Position numbers and translations under genes: made by a program
Shown: one piece after another, positions 51,643 through 61,788 of the stretch
Numbering within the stretch: position 1 is the first letter of the stretch
Layout of the letters: every line of letters begins with the position of its first letter
Origin: Aphis gossypii
Lineage: Eukaryota; Arthropoda; Insecta; Hemiptera; Aphididae
NCBI RefSeq assembly: GCF_020184175.1
Contig: NC_065531.1
Location: forward strand, 22,403,213 to 22,467,212
Length of the DNA: 64,000 nt
Reading direction: 5' to 3'
The notes under the pieces: model-generated
What the model saw: the letters and a program-made list of their open reading frames with translations, nothing else
Database searches by the model: none
What the model was told of the DNA's origin: nothing

Positions 51643-53058
51643 GTAAGTGTACGTATTATGTTTTAAATTTTTGTAAGTTCTATTAGATTTTAAACAACAA
51701 TTTCTATATACTGCGCACTCAATACTGAATACATGATATGAAATTTATTGTACGTATTCAGTAGTTTTATAAACAAGATATTTCCGAAATCTGAATCTAG
51801 ATATTGTATACCTATACCGAAGAATGTTGTAAAATTTTCCAGTGAAAGAGTTATCCCCAAGATATGAAAAGTAGGATAAGTTAGGATACTTGTTTATAAT
51901 ATTTTTAGTTTTTATACATTATATTTTTTACATATTAAATTAGTTTTTTACTAACTACTATTTTATCTTTTACAAATAGGATAACAATAAAGCGATTTGC
52001 CCTGTTTGTATACTGATTATATAATTTTTTTCTGCAATTTTGATTTCATGCTGTTTAGAAGTCATAAATATTCACAAGAAATATAAAAAAAAAGATAGAA
52101 TTTTTATCAATTAAACTCTGGTTATTTACCTTATACAATTTTGAAAATTAAATTAATAGATAATTAAAATAAAAATTGTTTTGGTTATTTAAACTTCTCG
52201 ATTGTATATCATATTTTAAACATTTCTTTTTAATAATATTTGTTCCTTTTTTGGCTACTACCTAAATTTATATAATTTGTGGATCACTAACAAAAATATT
52301 CATTCAAATTCTCCTTTTTTTTATGAGATATCATGTGTGTTTACTGTTTAAGGCCATAAATTGAAAATAAATAATTTTTAAATACATCGATAATTTTAGT
52401 TTTTGACTATAATTGATTTATATATTTATTTATACCTACTTGTGATAGGGAATTATATTTAAAATATTTTAACTAGATTTATATATTGTTAAAAGTAAAT
52501 TATCTTAGCAATAAAAACAAGTAAAATATTGTAAAATATATATTTAAAAAGAAAATGTTTGGAACATTAAGTACAACTGTGTAACATACATTTATTAAGA
52601 TATCACATAAGAGCTTATATTCCTTCATCATAAGAAAATGTTAGGTACTGGTGGCAAATCCATGCAGTAAAATATTCAGAAATTTGCTACACTGGAGCAA
52701 AAAAAAAAACCTGCTTTATTACACCAAATACAAATTGAATGTAATTAAAATAAAAAAAAATTAATTACCCTCATTATCAATCACAGGGGGCAACAACACC
52801 CTGTAGATCCCCCTAAATATAGCCCTAGGGATATTTAATTTGGTTTATTAACATTTACGATTTCTACTAGTTTTGAAATGGTTTAGTTCTTTACCAACAA
52901 GAACAAAATATTGTGTAATAATAATTTAAATAATTATTTTTTTAAATTTTTTATTTATTATTAAAATTTAGTTTCTGGACTAAGTTCATACATATAATAA
53001 AATATGATTATATACTAGATTAATTTTGTTTCATTAGTTATTCTTTAGAACTGTTACT

Positions 53059-54824
53059 ATGGATGCTTATGATAAATTGGAAAAAATTGGTGAAGGAACC
53101 TATGGAGTCGTATATAAGTGTATGGAACGTTCTTCAAAAGAAATTGTAGCAGTTAAAAAGATACGTATGGAAATGGAAGATGAAGGTATACCAGCTACTG
53201 CTATCAGAGAAATTAGTATATTAAAAGAACTTAACCATCCAAATATTGTGAAGTAATTTTAATTTTTATGTGCACATTTATTTAATATTTAATTAATCAA
53301 TTTTATTAGTTTAAGGGAAATACTTATGGATGATTCACGGTTATATTTAGTATTTGAATTTGTTCCTATGGATTTAAAAAAATTCATAGACTCTAGGCCA
53401 AAAAAACACTTAGATGAAAATATTACTAAATCTTTTACTTATCAGGTAAAATTTAAGACATGATTTTGTACATTTGTGTTATTTTAGTTTTAATAATCTT
53501 ATTATGCATTGATTATGTTTTAGTTATTAGTTGCTATATATTATTGTCATGTAAGACGAATATTACATAGAGACTTAAAACCTCAAAATATATTAGTTGA
53601 TATAAAAAATAATATATTAAAAGTTGCTGATTTTGGTTTGGGTCGTACTTTTGGTTTGCCTATTCGAGTTTACACACATGAGGTAAATTCAACACTTTAG
53701 TTTTTAGTTATACAATTTTATTGAAATAATATTTTTATTTCTTTATTAGGTTGTAACATTGTGGTACCGAGCTCCTGAAGTGTTATTAAATACTCAACGC
53801 TATGGTTGCCCAATTGATATGTGGTCTGTAGCATGTATATTTGCAGAAATGGCTGGTGGAAAACCTTTATTTCAAGGAGATTCAGAAATTGATCAACTTT
53901 TTCATATTTTCAGGTATGCATAATAATCCTAACTTTTATTACATTTAATAAAAACCAGCTGCATTGGTTGTAGAAGACTGTGTTCTGGGCGTCATAAGAT
54001 GTACACATAAATTCAATAATAGATATTGTTTAACCAAAGTGCGAGGAAAGGACTGACATAGAAAATCCCGAGAGAAGCTTTATTCAAACATGCAATTTCA
54101 GAGTTAGAGCAAAAACCTTGATACCAGAATTTATATTTTTGGACATAGAATTGTTGTTATAAAAATAATTATTTGAATTTAAAATATTTTCCATTAAATT
54201 TTATTTTTCGGGCTTAGACTGTATTAAGTCAAATTTTATTATCAAAAATTAGAAATTGTTGAGTTTTTTGAAAATTTTGAAAATTCTAGGAACTTAAAAT
54301 TATTTCATTAAATTTAAGTAAAACACTTAATTTTATGAGTAAAAAAAGAACACTTTTAAATATTTTTGGACTTTGATTTTTTCCAACAACAAGTTTCCTT
54401 ATTATCGTTGTTATTAGCTGATAATATAATGTGGATGCTATATATTTTATTTTAATTGTTAGTGATGCATTATTAAAGTTTATACAAATTTTATTTATTT
54501 TAGGATATTAACTACACCAAATGAAAATACATGGCCCGGAGTTTCAGAATTAAAAGACTACAAACCTTCATTCCCTACATGGAGCGAAAATATACTAAAG
54601 AAATCTGTCAAAAATATAAACAATATGGGATTGGACTTACTTCAAGTAAAATTAATTATAGCATTACATTTTTTAGATTAAAATTATTTATTAATTTTCT
54701 TTTATAGAAAATGTTGATCTATGATCCGAGTAAACGTATCAATGCCAGAGATGCGCTACAACACCATTATTTCAAGGATTTAAATAAAAATACTATTCCA
54801 GCACATCCTGAAATTAAATTTTGA
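53059..54824 (+). CDS. CDK1: Cyclin-dependent kinase 1 (cdc2 type), 6 exons, 303 aa
   Basis: CDK1 with cyclins A/B drives entry into mitosis. Exons: 53059-53252, 53310-53445, 53524-53682, 53750-53913, 54504-54645, 54708-54824. Phases agree and total 912 nt. Key sites keep human numbering: GEGTYGVVYK with T14 and Y15 (Wee1/Cdc25 sites), K33, E51, HRDLKPQN (125-132), D146 of DFG, and the activation threonine T161 in YTHEVVTLWYR. DFGLGR is as in Drosophila cdc2. GDSEIDQLFHIFR supports CDK1. The cyclin-binding helix reads PATAIRE instead of PSTAIRE. The C-terminus is about 6 residues longer than human. AATAAA follows at 54920. CDK2 is less likely. The lineage could carry more than one CDK1 gene, and this may be a divergent copy. 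Confidence 0.9.
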
Positions 54825-55103
54825 ATAATATTTAATATAAAAATAATTTTATAAATAGTTTCAGTGTTAACATTTTTTGTTACAACTTATATTAAAGTTA
54901 AAAATTTATGTTTTATGTTAATAAAATTATAAAAATATTCAATGTATATATTTTTTTTTAAAACAAAAATAATTAATAAATAATAATTTTCTGCAATTTA
55001 TTTTATTGAATGTTTACATTGCGCTTGAATGAATTATTTTTTTTAAATTTACATTTATATTACGTTTAAAGAATGAAAGTCTATTTAGTGTTTTGATGTG
55101 TTT

Positions 55104-55157
55104 AATGTCAAAGATACACTGCAACATCATTATTTCTCCCAACTCTTAAAAATTTAA
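55104..55157 (+). pseudogene. Relic duplicate of the last CDK1 exon
   Basis: The 33 bases at 55104-55136 match the last CDK1 exon (AATGCCAGAGATG...) at 27/33, and all six differences are transitions. In the same register it reads NVKDTLQHHYFSQLLKI then stop, against NARDALQHHYFKDLNKN in CDK1. No splice acceptor or other kinase sequence is seen next to it. It is probably left from a tandem duplication. Confidence 0.75.
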
Positions 55158-56250
55158 TTTTTTAAACAAAAAAAATTAATAAAATTGAAATGTCTTAAAT
55201 ATTCTTTCATTTTTCCAATCAAGACCATGAGTTATTGTGAATTAAATTGACTGAAATTCAACTGCTTAATGTATTGTTTCATTGCTAGTGAAAAAATTAA
55301 GTATCTAAAATTAATTTAAATAATGTACAAACAACACTAAAAAATGTGTACTTTATCATTTTTTTAAATTTATACTTAATAATTTTTGTTACTTTGGTTA
55401 TTAAGAACCCTAAGTAGGATTGTTTCTCAACCCTTTTGTTGTTGCTATCACTAAAATAGGTATAAGTATGGTCAATCACTTTGTGATGTAACTCCCCTTC
55501 TACATTATTTACAAATTTGAATAATAAAAATAAATCATTAAAGAAACAATTATTCATTTTTTAAAGTAAATTCTTATTTAGTATTTTTTTTTTCAATAAA
55601 AATTATTAAATAAAAAGGTTAATTTAGTAAATCATCATTTTATTATTTTTGACTTACGCGATACTTAGTCAAGGTAATCACAAAGCCCACTGCCCAGGTT
55701 AAAAAAAATGCTGATATAGATGCTTATGAGACAAGCCGTAAATAGGTATGATACTTGAAAAATGTTCTGTATGAGATTTTTTGAAAACTGGGATCAGAGA
55801 CAGTATAATTTATAGGAGATGGTCTTTAAAAAATCAATGGGTGTTTTTTTCACTAAGATTTGATTCGAAAATTTAACGTAATGCCGGAATACTTGATTGC
55901 AATTAGGTATTGTCCCGCAAAAATTGGACCTTTGGTATTTTTGTTTCAACTTACTGAGTCTAATACTCTGATGTTCTGAAAGTCTGTTCTGAACTGATTA
56001 CGGTGATATCCTTATTAAATGATTCATCCCCTAAACGGTTCCCAAACTTTATTTATTAATTCATATCACGATTAAATAGATGAACAACATATTGTTAAGT
56101 GTTTTATAATACAGTCCAAGTATCACAAATTCGGAAATTCCTCTATTTCCTAAAGTTCGTTTAAAAAATTGTACGGTTTGAACTACTATCGAAATCGGAA
56201 ATATTGAATTTTTGATAAAATACCTATATAATAAAGTAAACAGCGAAGCG

Positions 56251-56284
56251 TTTGGCGGGGCTTATTTTTGTTCCACGCGCGTGG
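56251..56284. promoter_or_regulatory. GC-rich promoter elements upstream of NF-YA
   Basis: TTTGGCGGG (56251-56259) resembles an E2F site. CCACGCGCGTGG (56273-56284) is a perfect 12-bp palindrome. Both are at the upstream edge of a CpG-rich block preceding NF-YA. Function is inferred. Confidence 0.35.
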
Positions 56285-56313
56285 TAGCACTGATTTCACG
56301 TACTGTGTTGTGG

Positions 56314-56454
56314 ATTGGCTGGTCGACGGCGAGGGGCCAATTCGTGGTTGCTCGTTATTGTCTGACGTTTGCGCGGTGTCGCATAATCTCATTGGTGACG
56401 AGTATTTCGGCCAATCGTTGGAATAATCTCCGGACCAATATCCCGCTGTCCAAT
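56314..56454. promoter_or_regulatory. Cluster of six CCAAT boxes upstream of NF-YA
   Basis: CCAAT pentamers lie at 56314-56318 (reverse), 56337-56341, 56391-56395 (reverse), 56411-56415, 56435-56439 and 56450-56454. Several fit the NF-Y consensus RRCCAATSR; GGCCAATCG at 56409 is perfect. About 0.3 would be expected by chance in this length. The next gene encodes NF-YA, the sequence-specific CCAAT-binding subunit, so autoregulation is plausible. Confidence 0.7.
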
Positions 56455-56829
56455 GTAAGTTCGCCTTGATATTCGCACTTAACTTTTTACGCTAGTCATA
56501 ATGCACGCGCGTACCCGTCAAAGGGCTTCCGGATTTCTTCGTTTGACCTCGGCGGCGAGTCCTGGACTTCAGTGCTATGACGACATCAGTCGTAGCAGCC
56601 ATCGCTCGTACCGCCGAGTTCGCGATCGGAAGTCCGGTGCAGTCGGTTTGGCCGACTACCGGTTGCCCTGTAGTGATCTCGGTTTCCCTCCTCGACCCAT
56701 CACCGTAGAATATCAGAATTTTTTCTGTTTTAACTATTAATTTTCCGCGTCCGGTCGACATCCGTGTACTTACGCTAATTATCATGAGCCTGATAACGAC
56801 TGTACCGTTTTTAGTGGAACCCATCGACC

Positions 56830-58025
56830 ATGGACCAACAGATCGGATCAGACGGGAGCAGTGGACACATGACCGTCGTCCAAGCGATCCCGACCACCAA
56901 CAATCAGGTGCAGGTCGTTCAGGCCGGCCAGGTGATACAAAGCGCTAACGGTCAGCAGATCGTCGTGCACGCTGTGCCTCAGAATGCTGGGCAGTCGGTG
57001 CACTTGGGTTCGCCGGGCAACCAGCAATTGCAGCTACTCCAACTGCCAGTACAAGTATGCTTACATTGTCTATTAGCCCCGTTTTTGCGTGTTTGCAGTG
57101 TTAACGTTTATCTTTTTGTTGTGGTACTTAATTTAGCAGCAGGCGCAAGCACAGTTGATTCAGACTCCTGACGGACAAACATTTATTTATCAGCCTGTAC
57201 AAGTCGATAATGGGCAATCGATTGCTCAACAACAAACTCAACCAACGTGTATGTTTTACTTTAGTACAAATTATTTTGGTATTTATAAGTAATAATAATT
57301 TTAATTATTATTTATCATATTTTCAGTAATCAGTATAAATGGAAATATCATGCAATTATCTTCTCCGCCGTCTGGTGGCTCACCAACTGTCACTCAAGCA
57401 GCTACTACTGTTGCACAAGCAGTTCCCCAAAACCAACAGAACATTGTTATGGTAATATTGATACATAATACATAATATATTGTTTTTATAACAGTTGTAA
57501 TATTACTGAATGTATTCATTCAATCAAATATTTTATATATTTTATTGTTAGATGGTACCAAATGGAACAGCTTCCACTAATAATCAATTTCAACGGGTAC
57601 CCACGACAGCAGAGTTTCTTGAAGAAGAACCTTTGTATGTAAATGCTAAACAGTATAAAAGAATACTGAAAAGAAGGCAAGCAAGAGCAAAATTAGAGGC
57701 AGAAGGAAAAATCCCAAAAACTCGTCAAGTAAATAACATATTTTTAAAAATTCAAAATTTGTTAGATGTAATCATGTTTCTATTTTAGAAATATCTGTAC
57801 GAATCACGACACAAACATGCCATGAATCGTATACGAGGAGAAGGTGGCCGTTTCCACTCAGGATCACTCAAAAGAATGAGTATGTCAAGTAGTAAAAATA
57901 TGCAAAATGATGACTGTAACATTCGAATGGACAATCATAGTTATCATGTGACTATTAAACGCCAAATTGATGATGAACAAAATTTGCAATCGCATAATGG
58001 ATTAGTTTATAGCATTAGTGGCTAA
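56830..58025 (+). CDS. NFYA: Nuclear transcription factor Y subunit alpha (NF-YA), 5 exons, 291 aa
   Basis: NF-YA joins the NF-YB/NF-YC histone-fold dimer and gives CCAAT specificity. Exons: 56830-57054, 57137-57248, 57327-57451, 57552-57728, 57789-58025. Phases agree and total 876 nt. The N-terminal half is the Gln/Val/Thr-rich activation domain (QLIQTPDGQTFIYQPVQV and similar). The conserved core is at about residues 178-235. The A1 helix, EEPLYVNAKQYKRILKRRQA, binds NF-YB/C. The linker is KLEAEGKIPKTRQ, then the A2 DNA-recognition part is YESRHKHAMNRIRGEGGRFHSG. The usual QYHRI is QYKRI here (K190). Exon 2 begins at a tandem NAG acceptor (TAGCAGCAG), so variants lacking one or two Gln are possible. 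AATAAA is at 58318. Human NF-YA is about 347 aa. Confidence 0.95.
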
Positions 58026-58317
58026 TAAAAAAAGCCTATTTTCTCATTTGAACCAAAAGTAATGTGTTAACTGTTAAATTTTAAAATTTGGTTTTTAATT
58101 AACTTAATTACTTGTAAATTGTTTAGACTTTAATTTTATTGTTTACTTTTCTTTTTAATATACTTTGTTGAATACTTTAGTCACCTTAGTTAAGTATATA
58201 AGATTATTCTTCTTATTTTTTTTTTTTTTTTTTGTAAATTAAAAAATTAAGTTTCCATCACTTATTAGGTTATAAGTGGTTTTCTTTTCAAATGTATATA
58301 ATATATATAATTAAGTG

Positions 58318-58323
58318 AATAAA
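58318..58323 (+). terminator. NF-YA polyadenylation signal AATAAA
   Basis: A canonical hexamer about 290 nt past the NF-YA stop, followed by a T-rich downstream stretch. Confidence 0.6.
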
Positions 58324-58501
58324 ATCTTATTTTTTTTATAAAGTAAAAAAATATATCTCCTTATTGAACAAATTAGTATAGACACTATAAAAATATTTGA
58401 TATTTTGGTACATATTTTAAACATGAAATTAAGAATCTAATATACAATATTATATTATACAATAGAATATTTTACAAATAAATAGTATAATCATTACAAT
58501 T

Positions 58502-58507
58502 TTTATT
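58502..58507 (-). terminator. IMMP1L polyadenylation signal AATAAA (minus strand)
   Basis: TTTATT on the plus strand is AATAAA on the minus strand, 33 nt past the IMMP1L stop. The two convergent transcripts therefore end about 180 bp apart. Confidence 0.55.
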
Positions 58508-58539
58508 TGTGCATTCTATTTACTACATTAGCCATATCG

Positions 58540-59670
58540 TTAAATTTTCATACTGAAATGTGACAAGGGCCAAATTCGACAAACAACTCGTCCATGTATT
58601 AAACCTTTAGGTACAGGACCAAACTCCCAAGAATCTTTTGAATTTGCTTGATTGTCACCTTCCAACCATACAGAGCCTCTTGGTACCTATACAGAAATTA
58701 ATAACTATAAGTAAATTGGTTTAAAATTAAAATACTTAGGTATGTGAACTGTCTAATATTGTGCTAGATCTAGACTTAGTCCACAGTGGTGGATGAACGA
58801 AACTACCATATTTGAACAATAATAACTGGTATTTATTTCAAAGAACAAGAATAACAACAAATATGTATTGTTTGTGCATTGGAAGATTACTTTTGAACAT
58901 AGGCGTAGGGTAGTCAAATTTGTTGGGGGGTGGCTTTAGCCCTTCCAAGCGCAGACATTAATGAGTTTTTGAGAGGCCATTATTCAAACTGGGGGGGGGG
59001 CTAGGTAAAGTAATAATTTACTGTATTTATATATTAATTCTAAAAAATTGAATGTAAGTCTATATGTAGTAAAAGAATTATTTAGAAAAAAAGAGAAGTT
59101 TTTAGTTTTTTTTATACCTATTAGGTATATATTATTATTTATTAGTTAATCCAAATGTATTTTTAAAGCAATACACTATAAATAGATAATACTATGGTCA
59201 GATCAACCAGAATGGCGAATAAAAGGGATTATTTTATATTGTAAAAATGATTTATATATCAGTTTTTATCATAAGATTGTTAAAACAGTCTTTAATACAA
59301 TACAATTTTTTATAATCTTACTACTTGATAATTTATTCCTCTTCTAACCATTTGGCCATCAACAGCTTTCACTCTCTTCAAAATGAATTTGTTATAATCT
59401 TCAGGTGACTTTGTAACAACTACATCTCCTTTGTCTACATGGTTGAACATCTTTGAGGAACGTTGAATAATCACCAAATCACCTGAGTGAATAGATGGCT
59501 CCATGGAATCACCTGAACACTAAGATTTTAGGAAGTTAATTTAGGCATTTAAGTTCAAAAGGATAGAAACTTCTTACTAAGAATACATCTGCTACATGTT
59601 CTGTTATACAATGAGCAACACAGAAGTACTGAAAAGATGTAAAAACAAAACCTCCTACTTTTTTAAACAT
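58540..59670 (-). CDS. IMMP1L: Mitochondrial inner membrane protease subunit 1 (IMP1/IMMP1L), 3 exons, 145 aa
   Basis: IMP1 is a signal-peptidase-like Ser/Lys protease of the mitochondrial inner membrane that trims intermembrane-space sorting signals. Exons 5' to 3': 59670-59578, 59519-59322, 58686-58540. All junctions are phase 0 (438 nt with stop). The N-terminus MFKKVGGFVFTSFQYFCVAH is a hydrophobic anchor. The catalytic serine is S36 in CSGDSMEPSIHSGDL and the catalytic lysine is K79 in FILKRV. The third conserved box is VPRGSVWLEGDNQANSKDS, followed by FGPVPKGLIHGRV and IWP. Human IMMP1L is 166 aa. The exon 2 donor could be GTAGTA or GTAAGA; the second is better. The gene converges on NF-YA. 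Confidence 0.93.
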
Positions 59671-60203
59671 TATTTAATGAAATTATGAAACTCAATGATA
59701 ATGCTATGGTCTTATGTTGTTATAAAGCAACTACATTTGTAAACTGTATGATCATTAGTCGTGTCAATGATCATAACATTAAAAATTTAAACTGGTTACA
59801 TAAAACAAATTAACTCAAAAATAATCTTTTAAATTAAAATAACTGAAAAAACTGAAACTGGTAAATTAAATTTACAGATTATTTAGAATATTTTTACATC
59901 AAAATTCATAATTTATACTTTAAACTTTCATAATAATTAATAAATAATCTAATAAAATAGATAAATATTATAACAATATTATAATATTATATTATATTAT
60001 ATTAATTAATAATGTTATGTTATTATGGTGAATAAAATATAATATATTATACATAGAGTAGGTACTCTATAGTACTCTATGATATTATATTATGATAATA
60101 AGAGGTAAATGATAATATTATCAAAGCCTGCCGGCATCTAAAATTTGTTGATAAGATAAATACAACCAATTCACAATTTATTCAGGACGGTCCATGGTTG
60201 AAA

Positions 60204-60288
60204 CAAATACTATAAAATATATACTATATACTATATATAGGTATATATATATATATATATACTATTATACTATAAATTTATAGTATTT
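60204..60288. mobile_element. 85-bp palindromic AT-rich MITE with 8-bp TSD
   Basis: CAAATACTATAAA (60204-60216) is inverted at the right end as TTTATAGTATTT (60277-60288). The interior is TA-rich. Flanking 8-mers GGTTGAAA (60196-60203 and 60289-60296) are identical. Confidence 0.7.
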
Positions 60289-61512
60289 GGTTGAAATATA
60301 CTTAATAATTAGGTACTTATTAATTCTTATTAGTACATTTCAATTATGGGACAGTCTACAGCCTGTCTGCTAATAACTAAAGATCTCAAATTCATCTTTT
60401 ACTCCCACCAAAAATATGATTGAATATCTCTCAAAATATAAGATAGTTAAGATATAATTACTATAACAGTATAACTAATTAAATATTAATTTTTATTCTT
60501 AAAAACCAAGTGTTGAATAACTTGAATACATAAGAAATAACTCATAACATTATTAATGCCTATGTGAAAATATTGTTAGACAATTTTGTTGAAATATTTT
60601 TATTAGGAACTAAAGTAAATTAAATTAACTATGAAACTGTTAAAAAAGTGTTAACCAAAAATGTATTCCCTTATACAAATTCCTTTAAGTAGCTATTTAT
60701 TTATTTATCTATCGAATTAGCTACATGTGAATATAATTTTTCAGTTATAAGATAAAGACTCAGCTATGTACCTAATTGTATGTTACAAAACCACTTTAAT
60801 AACTCGACAAATTTTTACATAGGCAAATAAATATATAAAATAATTATAATAATTAATATTGAAAATGTTATGTTATTGTTATTACATCTAATTTCTAAAC
60901 ATAGATATATTGCTTTAAAATAACTGTTATTTGAGTTGTAATATATATTATATAATATGTACCTAGTCATTTTAATAAATATTATTTTCCATGTACTTAT
61001 GTATGAGGGGAGAAAGTACAATGGAATTTTTGTAAGATTATTCTAGCCCCCTTAAAAAAATTGGTTTTAATTTTAACACAGTGTTGGGATGTTATAATCT
61101 ATGATAATATTAAATTACTATTCAGACTTTTGATACCGTATACGCTATACTTCATTCATCACAGACCACAGTATAAACTAAGTGACTGAGTTACTAATTA
61201 TTTTATGCCTTCATTAGATTACTTAATAGTTTGGTTAAACTTATGATCTAAATTCTAAGTTCTTCAGAAACTTAACTAAACTCAAATGTATAAAATATAG
61301 TTAGAAATTTAAAATAAAACATTTTACATTATTCAGAAGACTTGATACAGGGACAATTTTTAATTTCATTTAATTGAATAATTTATAAAACTATATTAGT
61401 AAGTTAAATTGATATACATTTATAATTTGCTTTTATGTTTTAAAAAAAATACATAATAGGTATGTAACATCAAAATATTATAAACCAATTATTTATATTA
61501 TTTGATCATATA

Positions 61513-61788
61513 ATGAAAACAGAACATGGAGGAGAAAGTGTAACAAAGAGCTATAGGAAGAAATGGAAATGGCATCAATAGACAAAGGATTCAATGGCAG
61601 GGCCACATGTGGCGTCGTAGTGAGGAAGATATAAACAGAGTAGTCTTGGAGTGGAAGCCTACAGGAAAAATATCTCGAGGACGACTAAGAAAAAGATGGT
61701 TAGATGTAGAGACAAATGGAGGGATTTAGTGATGGCGGTGAAAACTCTTAAAGAATATTAGGGCCAGATAAAAAAGAAGAAGAAGAGA
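61513..61788 (+). mobile_element. Second 5'-truncated RTE-like fragment, decayed
   Basis: Flanked by 8-bp repeats ATCATATA (61505-61512 and 61789-61796). A short frame carries the C-terminal motif seen in the 46.9-kb copy: RIQWQGHMWRR, then KISRGRLRKRWLDV, before a stop and frameshift. It ends in an AAG-rich tail. It is shorter and older than the 46.9-kb insertion. Confidence 0.75.

Noticed and set aside
56455..56495. GTAAGT...CTAG looking like a leader intron
   Set aside because: At about 41 nt it is too short for a spliceosomal intron.
56212..56824. Several frames upstream of NF-YA on both strands
   Set aside because: They result from the CpG-rich promoter/leader having few stops. None resembles a protein family.
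58909..58990. G-run and GGCGTAGGG words in an IMMP1L intron
   Set aside because: They resemble one end of a hAT-like element, but no paired inverted end or duplication was found.
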